A DNA stretch of 26,506 nucleotides. Source: JBBRNV01 sp038227435. GTDB taxonomy: Bacteria > Patescibacteriota > Minisyncoccia > Phycocordibacterales > CALRBL01. The translations under genes were made by a program, and so were the position numbers. The stretch covers positions 1 to 26,506 of the forward strand of contig JBBRPW010000007.1 in assembly GCA_038227435.1 (NCBI GenBank), in the 5' to 3' direction. Of the stretch, positions 1-7,579 are shown one piece after another (position 1 is the stretch's first letter; every line of letters starts with the position of its first letter). Under the pieces are notes generated by a model. The model ran no database searches, was not told the DNA's origin, and was given only the letters and a program-made list of their open reading frames with translations.

Positions 1-2
1 AA

Positions 3-641
3 ACGATTGCACTCGACAATGTGTCATTCGAAATTAAAGATAAAGAATTCGTATCAATTGTAGGGCAATCAGGTGCAGGTAAAACAAGCTTAATTAAAAT
101 GATTTTAGGAGAAGAACATCCCACAGATGGGACTGTTTTTTTCAACGGATACGACGTTAATACTTTTAAACGAGGGAATTTAAATGAATACCGACGGCGA
201 ATTGGAACCGTGTTTCAAGACTTCCGACTACTTCCCGATAAAACAACGTACGAAAATATTGCTTTTGCAATGGAGGCAGCGGGGCGAAGTGATGAAGAAA
301 TTGCCGAAGACGTACCCCATGTACTTGAACTCGTTGATCTTGGAAAAAAAATGTGGAATTTCCCACATCAACTTTCCGGAGGAGAAAAACAACGAGTGGC
401 TATTGCACGGGCAATTGTAAATCAACCACATGTAGTAATTGCCGATGAGCCAACAGGAAATTTGGATCCAGTAAATACATACGATATTGTTCAGATTCTA
501 AAAAAAATTAATGATTTAGGAACAACTGTAATTTTAACAACACACAATAAGGGAGTAATTGATAATTTAGGAAAACGAGTAATTACATTTGAACATGGCA
601 AAGTAATTCGAGATGATCCGAAAGGAACGTACGTTTTGTAA
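3..641 (+). CDS. ftsE: Cell-division ABC transporter ATP-binding protein FtsE (5' truncated)
   Basis: ATPase partner of FtsX. In the known FtsEX complex, ATP hydrolysis on the cytoplasmic side drives FtsX to activate peptidoglycan hydrolases during division. The sequence shows a Walker A motif (GQSGAGKT), the ABC signature LSGGEKQR, a Walker B (VVIADEPTGNLD) and the H-loop TTHN. The frame stays open to the left edge, encoding TIALDNV before the first in-frame GTG at 21, and this matches the usual FtsE N-terminal strand. The real start therefore lies outside the window and the GTG at 21 is internal. ftsX follows after 21 bases, the conserved gene pair. Family assignment is secure because of the pairing; without ftsX it could only be called a LolD/FtsE-type ATPase. 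Confidence 0.95.
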   Translation, partial: TIALDNVSFEIKDKEFVSIVGQSGAGKTSLIKMILGEEHPTDGTVFFNGYDVNTFKRGNLNEYRRRIGTVFQDFRLLPDKTTYENIAFAMEAAGRSDEEIAEDVPHVLELVDLGKKMWNFPHQLSGGEKQRVAIARAIVNQPHVVIADEPTGNLDPVNTYDIVQILKKINDLGTTVILTTHNKGVIDNLGKRVITFEHGKVIRDDPKGTYVL

Positions 642-662
642 TTTTTAGTTTAAATAACACAT

Positions 663-1595
663 ATGATTTTAACCAGCATTAAACGAGTTGTAAAAAGTGG
701 AGCAAAAAGTTTTTGGAGAAATGGTTCCGTTTCGCTTGCATCAATGCTTGTGCTTGTTGTAATGCTTTCCGTAGTACTTTCCTTGCTTCTCACTGCGGTG
801 CTTCTTCAGTCAACACTTGGAACAATTAAATCGAGAGTTGATGTAAATGTTTATTTTACAAAAATCGCACCCGAGCAATCTATTTTGTCTCTCAAACAAA
901 GTTTAGAAGGAGTAAACGGCGTAGATCAAGTTATTTACACGTCTCGAGAACAAGCACTCGATCAATTTAAATTAAGACATCAAGGAGAGGAATTAATTAT
1001 GCAGGCACTTGCCGAACTTTCTGATAATCCACTTCGGGCAAGCCTTACAATTAAAGCAACCAGTCCTGATCAATTTGAAAACATTGTTCTTTACTTAGAT
1101 AAAGTAAATGCTGACGCAAGTAAAATCGGGTCAGATTCAATTATTGAAAAAGTAAACTATCCAAATAATAAAGAGGCGATTAACGCTCTTACTCGAATTA
1201 TTGAGTCAACTAAAAAACTTGGAATTGCGATCGCAATATTTTTTGGATTAATTGCAATTCTTATTACATACAACACGATTCGTTTGGCAATTTATACATC
1301 ACGCGAAGAAGTTGCAGTAATGCGTTTAGTAGGTGCTTCAAAAACGTATATTCGCGGACCGTTTTTAATTACTGGTTTACTTGGGGCAGTTAGTTCAACC
1401 ATAATTGCTGTTCTTATATTCTGGCCAATTACAAAATATGCAGGTCCTATTACTGAAAATATAGGAACTGGTATGAATATTTATACTTACTACCTTTCCC
1501 ACCTGCTTCAAATTACCGGAATTCTTTTGGTTGTTTCAATTGTTATCGCTTCAATTTCAAGCATGATGGCAATTAAGCGCTACTTAAGGCTATAA
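663..1595 (+). CDS. ftsX: Cell-division membrane protein FtsX
   Basis: Permease-like partner of FtsE that passes the ATPase signal across the membrane to cell-wall hydrolases. The 310 residues show the FtsX layout: a short cytoplasmic start, a first membrane helix at about 22-47, an extracellular domain at about 55-180, and three further helices near 186-208, 232-256 and 282-304. The loop TSREEVAVMRLVGAS is the characteristic coupling segment of the FtsX/MacB family. The length is normal. No Shine-Dalgarno is visible; a weak -10-like TAAATA sits 6 bases before the ATG. The stop codon overlaps a TATAAT at 1591-1596 that may serve the next gene. Confidence 0.95.
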   Translation: MILTSIKRVVKSGAKSFWRNGSVSLASMLVLVVMLSVVLSLLLTAVLLQSTLGTIKSRVDVNVYFTKIAPEQSILSLKQSLEGVNGVDQVIYTSREQALDQFKLRHQGEELIMQALAELSDNPLRASLTIKATSPDQFENIVLYLDKVNADASKIGSDSIIEKVNYPNNKEAINALTRIIESTKKLGIAIAIFFGLIAILITYNTIRLAIYTSREEVAVMRLVGASKTYIRGPFLITGLLGAVSSTIIAVLIFWPITKYAGPITENIGTGMNIYTYYLSHLLQITGILLVVSIVIASISSMMAIKRYLRL

Positions 1596-1625
1596 TATAG
1601 ATAATATTTAATTAACTTATTAATT

Positions 1626-2702
1626 ATGGATATTGAACAAGGTAAAACTGAACAGCACATATTGCTCGGTGTAGCCGCGGTACTTTTAGTTGTTGCCTTT
1701 TTTATCTTCCAACCATTTCTTTCTGTGCTCGCTGTGTCTGGTGCTTTAGCGATTGTAGTGTCTCCTGTTTTTGAAATTATTAATAAAAAAGTTCGGAATA
1801 AACGAGCAGTTGCTTCACTCATCACTGTTATTTGTATGGTGATTGTAATTTTAATTCCTCTTACTTTCCTTACATTTCAAGTTTTTAAGGAAGCGAGAAA
1901 TGCATATACATCAATTGAAATATCAGCAACAAATGCAGGAACCCCAGATGAAGGAGTAACTCAAACACTTTCAAATAAAATTGAAGATACAATTCATAAA
2001 TATTTACCAAACGTAAATATAAATACAAAAGATTATGTGTCTAAGGCTTCTAATTGGTTGGTTTCAAACCTCGGTGCATTTTTTTCAGGAACAGTTAGTT
2101 TCTCACTTAAATTATTTCTAGGCTTATTTGCAATCTTTTATTTATTAAAAGATGGAAATCAATTTATTTCATTTTTACGAAAATTAATTCCACTTAATAA
2201 TGCATATATTGATGAAATTTTTGCAAAATTAGTAACAGGTGTTCGTTCAATTTTGCGTGGAACGTTGGTAATCTCACTCATTCAAGGGTTTTTCTCTGGA
2301 GTAGGTTTTTGGATCGCCGGAGTCCCAAACCCCGCACTTTGGGGAACAGCTGCTGCAATCTCTGCATTAATCCCAGGCGTGGGAACTTCACTTGTTCTTA
2401 TCCCATGCCTTATCTTTCTATTCATTACAGGAAAAACAGGAGGTTTTATTTTCTTACTTATTTGGGGAGTAGCAGGAGTTGGAACAATCGATAATTTTTT
2501 ATCACCACGCTTAATGGAGCGAGGAGTGAACATTCATCCACTTTTAATTTTGTTTTCTGTTTTGGGAGGAATCGTTTTCTTTGGTCCCGAAGGATTTATT
2601 TTAGGACCACTCGCAATTTCTCTTCTATTTTCGGTATTTTCTGTATATCAACGAATTGCTAAAAACCAAATTGAAACTGAAGAAATTATCGAGATTCGAT
2701 AA
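1626..2702 (+). CDS. AI-2E (PerM/YhhT) family membrane transporter
   Basis: Polytopic membrane protein of 358 residues with the AI-2E family pattern: paired helices near the N-terminus (about 15-50), one at 60-85, a soluble segment at about 90-150, and a helix-rich C-terminal half. Recognisable family segments are the central LFAIFYLLKDG motif, the glycine/proline-rich ALIPGVGTSLVLIP region, and a closing GPEGFILGPLAISLL. Members export small molecules or ions (autoinducer-2 and Na+/H+ roles have been described), but the substrate cannot be read from sequence. It follows ftsX by 30 bases; TATAAT at 1591-1596 could start a transcript with a leader of about 23 bases. Confidence 0.88.
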   Translation: MDIEQGKTEQHILLGVAAVLLVVAFFIFQPFLSVLAVSGALAIVVSPVFEIINKKVRNKRAVASLITVICMVIVILIPLTFLTFQVFKEARNAYTSIEISATNAGTPDEGVTQTLSNKIEDTIHKYLPNVNINTKDYVSKASNWLVSNLGAFFSGTVSFSLKLFLGLFAIFYLLKDGNQFISFLRKLIPLNNAYIDEIFAKLVTGVRSILRGTLVISLIQGFFSGVGFWIAGVPNPALWGTAAAISALIPGVGTSLVLIPCLIFLFITGKTGGFIFLLIWGVAGVGTIDNFLSPRLMERGVNIHPLLILFSVLGGIVFFGPEGFILGPLAISLLFSVFSVYQRIAKNQIETEEIIEIR

Positions 2703-2742
2703 ACTTCGGGTAATTGAACAAACCATTATATAAGAGCTAAAA

Positions 2743-2770
2743 TTGCTTTTATTGCTATTTATCGTAGATT
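2743..2770 (+). promoter_or_regulatory. Predicted promoter of obg, leaderless type
   Basis: A -35-like TTGCTT (2743-2748), a 16-base spacer and a -10-like TAGATT (2765-2770). The -10 ends 6 bases before the obg ATG, so transcription would start at or next to the start codon. Part of a recurrent arrangement in this window. Confidence 0.6.
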
Positions 2771-2776
2771 AAAGGC

Positions 2777-3787
2777 ATGGCATTCGTAGACGAATTACAT
2801 ATCAATATTAAAGCAGGAACCGGGGGTAACGGCGTTGTTCGTTGGCTACATGAAAAAGGAAAGGAATTCATGGGTCCTGCTGGAGGAAATGGTGGAAAAG
2901 GAGGAAGTGTATTTGTACGCGCTGTTTCTGATTTGAACATTCTTGCTTCATATCGACATAAAAAAGAATTTAAAGCTGAAGATGGAGAGCATGGTCAATC
3001 AAAAAGTATGTATGGCGAAAACGGCGATGATTTAATTATTGATATTCCACAAGGATGTTTAGTAACCAATATTGACACAGGCCGAGCGTACGATGTTTCG
3101 GAACTAGACACCCCTGTACTTATTTTAAGTGGAGGAAAAGGTGGACTGGGAAATGAGCACTTCAAAGCTTCAACTAATATTCGGCCAATGGAACATACCG
3201 ATGGAAAACCAGGTGAAGAGGGAGAATTCACTATTGAGCTCATGCTTTCAGCATCTGTTGGTTTAGTAGGACTTCCAAATGCAGGAAAGTCATCGCTCTT
3301 AAATGCAATTACAAATGCCGATGCAAAAGTGGGCGACTATCAATTCACAACACTAGAGCCAAACCTTGGTGCATTTTATAAATACATCATTGCCGACATT
3401 CCGGGATTAATTGAAGGGGCAGGAGAGGGAAAAGGATTGGGCCATAAATTTCTACGGCACGTAATGCGAACGCAATTAATTGCACATTGTATATCTTCTG
3501 AGAATGAAGATTTTTTCGTGGTGTATAAAACAATTCGAAGCGAAATGGAAATTTTCGATAAGACACATAAAACACTTTTGCAGGAACCATTAAGTAGTAA
3601 ACAAGAAATTATTGTTATCACTAAAACAGATTTTCTACTTCCTGAAGATTTAGAAAAGAAAATGAAAAAATTTACTGCCGCTCTTAAAAAAGCAAAAGTA
3701 ACAAGTCCGATTGTTTTTATTTCAGCCTATGACGATAAGCTTATTAAGGCTTTTAGCAAAGAACTCCTCAAATTCATTAAAAAATAG
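2777..3787 (+). CDS. obg: Obg-family ribosome-associated GTPase
   Basis: Essential GTPase that binds the large ribosomal subunit during late assembly and stress. The glycine-rich Obg fold occupies residues 1-158 (GTGGNG, GPAGGNGGKGG, GGKGGLGN). The G domain follows with the P-loop GLPNAGKS (165-172), switch II DIPG (207-210) followed by the usual glycine-rich loop, and a G5-like SAY near 312. G4 is TKTD (282-285) rather than NKxD, so the asparagine that normally reads guanine is replaced. The protein ends right after the G domain (336 residues), so the C-terminal OCT domain of many Obg proteins is absent. gatB follows after 12 bases. Confidence 0.95.
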   Translation: MAFVDELHINIKAGTGGNGVVRWLHEKGKEFMGPAGGNGGKGGSVFVRAVSDLNILASYRHKKEFKAEDGEHGQSKSMYGENGDDLIIDIPQGCLVTNIDTGRAYDVSELDTPVLILSGGKGGLGNEHFKASTNIRPMEHTDGKPGEEGEFTIELMLSASVGLVGLPNAGKSSLLNAITNADAKVGDYQFTTLEPNLGAFYKYIIADIPGLIEGAGEGKGLGHKFLRHVMRTQLIAHCISSENEDFFVVYKTIRSEMEIFDKTHKTLLQEPLSSKQEIIVITKTDFLLPEDLEKKMKKFTAALKKAKVTSPIVFISAYDDKLIKAFSKELLKFIKK

Positions 3788-3793
3788 TAATCT
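3788..3793 (+). promoter_or_regulatory. Putative -10 element before gatB
   Basis: TAATCT ends 6 bases before the gatB ATG, the same spacing as at several other genes here. No convincing -35 is visible, and gatB may also be read through from obg. Confidence 0.35.
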
Positions 3794-3799
3794 AATAGT

Positions 3800-5302
3800 A
3801 TGACGCAGTATTATCCAACAATTGGCCTTGAAATTCATGCTGAGCTCAAAACAAAAAGTAAAATGTTTTGTGGTTGTAAAAACGACCCTGATGAAGAACG
3901 TCCTAATTGGAATGTGTGTCCCATTTGTATGGGTCATCCTGGAACTTTGCCGGTTGTAAATAAACAAGCTGTTACTCACGTGCTTCGTGTAGGAACTGCG
4001 ATTGGTTCAAACACAGCAGACTTTACAGAATTCGATCGAAAAAATTATTTCTATCCCGATATTCCAAAAGGGTATCAAATTAGTCAGTATAAATTTCCAT
4101 TAATTTCTGGTGGAAAAATTGCAGGCGTTGAACTCACTCGAATTCATCTTGAAGAAGACACAGCGACATCATCACACGATCAAGGAGATTTCAGTTTAGC
4201 AAATTTTAATCGGGCTGGAGTTCCTTTAATGGAATTAGTTACAGAACCTGCAATTCATAGTGCTGAACAAGCAGGAGTATTTGCTCGTGAATTTCAATTA
4301 CTTTTAAGAACACTAGAAGCAGGCGACGCCAATATGGAAAAAGGGGAAATGAGAGTTGAAGCAAATATTTCAATTTCCACTCATCCGTATGAAGAGAGTG
4401 ATAAAGCATACGCACAAGGCGACTTTTCAAAATTTGGAACAAAAGTTGAAGTTAAAAATTTGAATTCATTTAAAGCGGTTGAAAAAGCAATTGCATACGA
4501 ACTCAATCGACACATTGCACTACTTGAAGCGGGAGAAACATTAGTCCAAGAAACACGTGGTTGGGACGATAATAAACAAGCCACATTTAGTCAACGAAAA
4601 AAAGAAAACTCGAACGACTATCGATATTTTCCCGATCCAGATATTACAAAATTTAAATTAAGTGAAATTCCTGAATTTAGCGGAGAAAACTTGAAAGCAA
4701 GTTTACCTGAACTTCCAAAGGAAAAACGTGATCGTTTCGTAAAAAACTTTGGATTAAAACCTACAGATATTGAGGTATTAATTATCGACTCAGTACTTGA
4801 AACATATTTTGATATGGTAGTTCCAAACGGAACAAGTGCAAAACATGCACAACTTGCAGTAAATTATATTTTATCCGACATTAACGGGCTTCTAAAAGAT
4901 GCTGATAAAGGAAGTCGCAATGAAACTCTTAACTCAAAGATTCCAGCGAGCTCTCTTGTTTCACTCATTAATATGATTGCTGAAAATAAAATTTCATCAC
5001 GTGGAGCGAAAGACATTATTGAAATTTTATGGAAAGGAGAAAAAAATGGAGTCGCAGTGAGCGAAAAAAATCCAGTAAAAATTGCTGAGCAATTTGATCT
5101 CATCCAAAAAAGTGATGAGGGAAGCTTAAAACCAATATTGGAAAAAATAATTAGTGAAAATCCTAAATCAGTTGCCGATTATAAAGCTGGTAAGGAAGCT
5201 GCCTTAATGTTTTTCGTAGGACAAGGAATGAAACTTTCAAAAGGAGCGGCAAATCCAGAGGTACTAAAAAAAATTGCAATCGATATTATTGCAGGGATGT
5301 AA
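3800..5302 (+). CDS. gatB: Asp-tRNA(Asn)/Glu-tRNA(Gln) amidotransferase subunit B
   Basis: Subunit of GatCAB, which amidates misacylated Glu-tRNA(Gln) or Asp-tRNA(Asn); GatB activates the tRNA-bound acid with ATP and binds the tRNA. The N-terminus carries the family signature IGLEIHAEL and a zinc-type cysteine set (C24, C26, C40, C43, the last in NVCPICMGHPG). Further signatures are KNYFYPDIPKGYQIS and the central DYRYFPDPD. The C-terminal part, from about residue 340, corresponds to the helical GatB/YqeY tail. At 500 residues it is slightly longer than usual. gatA and gatC are not in the window. The gene implies that Gln- and/or Asn-tRNA is made by transamidation in this organism. Confidence 0.96.
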   Translation: MTQYYPTIGLEIHAELKTKSKMFCGCKNDPDEERPNWNVCPICMGHPGTLPVVNKQAVTHVLRVGTAIGSNTADFTEFDRKNYFYPDIPKGYQISQYKFPLISGGKIAGVELTRIHLEEDTATSSHDQGDFSLANFNRAGVPLMELVTEPAIHSAEQAGVFAREFQLLLRTLEAGDANMEKGEMRVEANISISTHPYEESDKAYAQGDFSKFGTKVEVKNLNSFKAVEKAIAYELNRHIALLEAGETLVQETRGWDDNKQATFSQRKKENSNDYRYFPDPDITKFKLSEIPEFSGENLKASLPELPKEKRDRFVKNFGLKPTDIEVLIIDSVLETYFDMVVPNGTSAKHAQLAVNYILSDINGLLKDADKGSRNETLNSKIPASSLVSLINMIAENKISSRGAKDIIEILWKGEKNGVAVSEKNPVKIAEQFDLIQKSDEGSLKPILEKIISENPKSVADYKAGKEAALMFFVGQGMKLSKGAANPEVLKKIAIDIIAGM

Positions 5303-5308
5303 TATACT
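5303..5308 (+). promoter_or_regulatory. Putative -10 element of gap, leaderless spacing
   Basis: TATACT (5 of 6 consensus bases) ends 6 bases before the ATG at 5315 and overlaps the end of gatB. No good -35 is visible at 16-18 bases. The fixed spacing supports the 5315 start over the out-of-frame ATG at 5311. Confidence 0.5.
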
Positions 5309-5314
5309 GGATGC

Positions 5315-6421
5315 ATGTCATCAAAAAAAATACGCGTTGCGATTAATGGAGCAGGACGAATTGGTCGTGCCTTTTTAAAACTTGCCTTACAACGAGAAGA
5401 ACTTGAAGTAGTTGCTATAAATGATTTAGGAGATATTGATAATATTGCCTACTTACTTTCATTCGATAGCGCCTATGGCAGAAGTGGGCTAAAGGTAAGC
5501 TCAAGTTCCGATAAAAAATTCATCAATATTTCAGGGCAAACTGCTGACGAAGCAAAAGAGTCAGGATTTAATTCTGCTCTTATCTATCAAAATTTAGCGC
5601 CAGTAAAAATTGCATATGTAAGCGAAAAAGAACCTCTCAAGCTTCCTTGGAAAGATTATGCAATCGACATCGTAATTGAATCAACTGGATTTTTTACTAG
5701 TTACGAAAAAGCATATCCACATATTGTGGCCGGCGCAAAACGTGTGGTTATTTCAGCTCCTGTAAAAGATGAGGCTGGGCCAACAGCCCCTATCGCCGCA
5801 ACTATTTTGATAGGAATTAATGAAGACAGATTCCACGGAAATGTGATTACTTCAAATGCATCATGTACAACAAACTCAGCGAGCCCACTTATGGCAATTT
5901 TAGATGAGGCAATTGGAATTGAAAAAGCGGTTTTAAATACGGTTCACGGATACACCGCAAGTCAAAGTTTGGTAGATGGGCCAAACAAAAAAGATTGGAA
6001 AGAAGGCCGAGCCGCAGCACATAACATTGTGCCCACATCAACTGGAGCTGCTCAAGCAGTTGCAAAAGCGCTGCCACAACTTGAAGGAAAATTCGACGGA
6101 ATCTCAATGCGCGTTCCTGTAATTGCAGGCTCTATTGCGGACATTGTTTTTATTTCAAAACGAAATACAACCGTTGAAGAAATTAATGATGCGCTTACAA
6201 AAGCCGCAGCTGATTTGAAATGGAAAGGAATTTTTACCGTTTCAAAAGACAAATTAGTTTCAGGTGATATCTTAGGGAGTGCTCATGCATCGATTGCTGA
6301 TTTAGGATTAACTCGAGTAGTCGATGGAAACTTAGTAAAGGTTTGTGCTTGGTATGATAATGAAATGGGGTATACACATGCATTGATTGAACACACAGTG
6401 CGAGCGGGGAAGTTTTTATAA
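5315..6421 (+). CDS. gap: Type I glyceraldehyde-3-phosphate dehydrogenase
   Basis: Glycolytic enzyme converting glyceraldehyde-3-phosphate to 1,3-bisphosphoglycerate with NAD(P). The N-terminal Rossmann motif NGAGRIGR has Ala where NGFGRIGR is usual. The active site SNASCTTNS carries the catalytic cysteine at residue 184, and VHGYTASQ supplies the histidine. The C-terminal part ends with the usual WYDNEMGYTHAL. The protein has 368 residues against about 335 normally, and the catalytic Cys lies about 30 positions later than the usual number near 150. The extra residues fall in the coenzyme domain, around residues 60-105. Transcription may start directly at the gene from TATACT at 5303-5308. 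Confidence 0.95.
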   Translation: MSSKKIRVAINGAGRIGRAFLKLALQREELEVVAINDLGDIDNIAYLLSFDSAYGRSGLKVSSSSDKKFINISGQTADEAKESGFNSALIYQNLAPVKIAYVSEKEPLKLPWKDYAIDIVIESTGFFTSYEKAYPHIVAGAKRVVISAPVKDEAGPTAPIAATILIGINEDRFHGNVITSNASCTTNSASPLMAILDEAIGIEKAVLNTVHGYTASQSLVDGPNKKDWKEGRAAAHNIVPTSTGAAQAVAKALPQLEGKFDGISMRVPVIAGSIADIVFISKRNTTVEEINDALTKAAADLKWKGIFTVSKDKLVSGDILGSAHASIADLGLTRVVDGNLVKVCAWYDNEMGYTHALIEHTVRAGKFL

Positions 6422-6445
6422 AAACAATTTAAAATATTTACATGT

Positions 6446-7036
6446 ATGAAAAATAAACAAAAAGGTTTCATTATTCCTATCATAATTGCAATTATCGCCC
6501 TAATCGCAATTACTGGAAGTGCATACATATATACAAATAATAAACAAAAAGTTTCAGTTAACGTGGATACATCAGCTGAGGTTAGTACAAAAACAAACAC
6601 ATCAGTTAATGCAAATCTTCCTGTGAAAGCCAACATAAACCTTTCAGTTTCTGGAAACAATCTAACTGTAACAAGTAATGCACATACATCTCAAAATTTA
6701 TCTTTAAGTCAAGACGCAATTGATGCCTTGGGAATTGTACCTCCTAATCTAAGTAAGTTCATTACAAACATGGATGTAAACTTTGACGGTCAAAACGATG
6801 TCGGAGTATTTACTTCAACTGGGTATGCAGGCGTTAATAATTATTATGATTTTTACATCGTTAATAAAAATACAGGGGCTCTTGAAAAGAGCCCTGTATT
6901 ATATGAAATTTCAAATCCTGGGGTTGATGCAAGTACTAAAACAGTTTTTTCATCCTATCGTTCTGGACCCCAGTGGTATTCTGTGAAATATAAATTTAAT
7001 GGTTCAACATATGTTAAATCTTCGGAGGCTAAATAG
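6446..7036 (+). CDS. Membrane-anchored protein with XAC2610-like C-terminal domain
   Basis: Unnamed 196-residue protein. One hydrophobic helix at about residues 7-29, after a short basic start, suggests an uncleaved anchor with an outside C-terminus. A Thr/Asn/Val-rich low-complexity linker follows (about 33-85). The C-terminal part (about 105-196) shows VNFDGQNDVGVF, FYIVNKNTGALEKS, a DASTKTV segment and a closing W-Y-S-V-K-Y-K-F strand. These resemble the XAC2610/FG-GAP-like domain found in other bacterial secreted proteins, a comparison made from memory. The KGF before the helix recalls prepilins, but the Glu at +5 is missing and a Pro is present, so a pilin is unlikely. A strong hairpin lies inside the coding region at 6869-6900. 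Confidence 0.75.
   Translation: MKNKQKGFIIPIIIAIIALIAITGSAYIYTNNKQKVSVNVDTSAEVSTKTNTSVNANLPVKANINLSVSGNNLTVTSNAHTSQNLSLSQDAIDALGIVPPNLSKFITNMDVNFDGQNDVGVFTSTGYAGVNNYYDFYIVNKNTGALEKSPVLYEISNPGVDASTKTVFSSYRSGPQWYSVKYKFNGSTYVKSSEAK
6869..6900 (+). repeat. Strong hairpin inside a coding region
   Basis: Left arm 6869-6883 and right arm 6887-6900 pair over 14 base pairs with one bulged G and a 3-base loop (GAA). The stem includes the GC-rich block GGGCTCTT/AAGAGCCC. It lies wholly within the XAC2610-like gene and is followed by AT-rich sequence, but not by an uninterrupted T tract. Confidence 0.7.
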
Positions 7037-7040
7037 TAAT

Positions 7041-7069
7041 TTACTTTTTTCCCCTCTAGTTGATAGAAT
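7041..7069 (+). promoter_or_regulatory. Predicted promoter of rpiB, leaderless type
   Basis: TTACTT (7041-7046), a 17-base spacer and TAGAAT (7064-7069), followed by 6 bases and the ATG at 7076. The predicted start of transcription falls at the start codon. Confidence 0.65.
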
Positions 7070-7075
7070 AGCTAT

Positions 7076-7573
7076 ATGAAAATCATCCTTGCTACCGACC
7101 ATGCCGGCTTCGCTCTAAAAGAATTTTTAAAAAAGGAGCTTATTAAAGATGGATATGATGTAACTGACTGTGGTGCCGATAAACTCGACCCAGAAGATGA
7201 CTATCCTGTTCTGATTACTGCCGGATGTAAAACACTTCTCATGGAATTAAAAAGCGATCCAACAGCTAAAGGTATTTTTATTGGTGGATCAGGTCAAGGC
7301 GAGGCGATGGTCGCTAATCGTTTTAAAGGAATTCGAGCAACGGTTTATTATGGTGAAGGATTGGTTCCATCAAATGGACAACCAAATGAGATTTTATTTT
7401 TATCTCATGAACATAATGATGCAAACGTACTTTCGCTCGGCGCACGATTTATGACAGAAGGACAAGCACTCGGAAGTGTCCTTCTATGGCTTACTAATTG
7501 GTCTCATGGTAAAAAAGAAATCGATCCACGTCACTTAAAGCGAATCGCTCTTATTGATGAATTAACCTCATAA
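7076..7573 (+). CDS. rpiB: RpiB/LacAB-family sugar-phosphate isomerase, probably ribose-5-phosphate isomerase B
   Basis: Interconverts ribose-5-phosphate and ribulose-5-phosphate in the non-oxidative pentose phosphate pathway. Family features are the start MKIILATDHAG, an Asp-Tyr-Pro segment at 42-44, the phosphate-binding loop GGSGQGE (70-76), the NRFKGIRA segment and the conserved HEHNDANVLSLGAR. The Cys that acts as base in E. coli RpiB is Gly70 here, while Glu76 lies where the mycobacterial-type enzymes carry their catalytic Glu. This is therefore the Glu-dependent subtype, not a dead enzyme. Its 165 residues are slightly above the usual length because of an insertion near 93-104. It is 6 bases upstream of the epimerase-like gene, a sensible metabolic pair. 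Confidence 0.9.
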   Translation: MKIILATDHAGFALKEFLKKELIKDGYDVTDCGADKLDPEDDYPVLITAGCKTLLMELKSDPTAKGIFIGGSGQGEAMVANRFKGIRATVYYGEGLVPSNGQPNEILFLSHEHNDANVLSLGARFMTEGQALGSVLLWLTNWSHGKKEIDPRHLKRIALIDELTS

Positions 7574-7579
7574 TTATTT

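Noticed and set aside
21..23. GTG at 21 as the start of ftsE
   Set aside because: The frame is open to the window edge and encodes the expected FtsE strand before it, so the gene is simply truncated.
6446..6540. Type IV prepilin-like N-terminus
   Set aside because: KGF precedes a hydrophobic helix, but the Glu at +5 is missing and a Pro interrupts the start of the helix.
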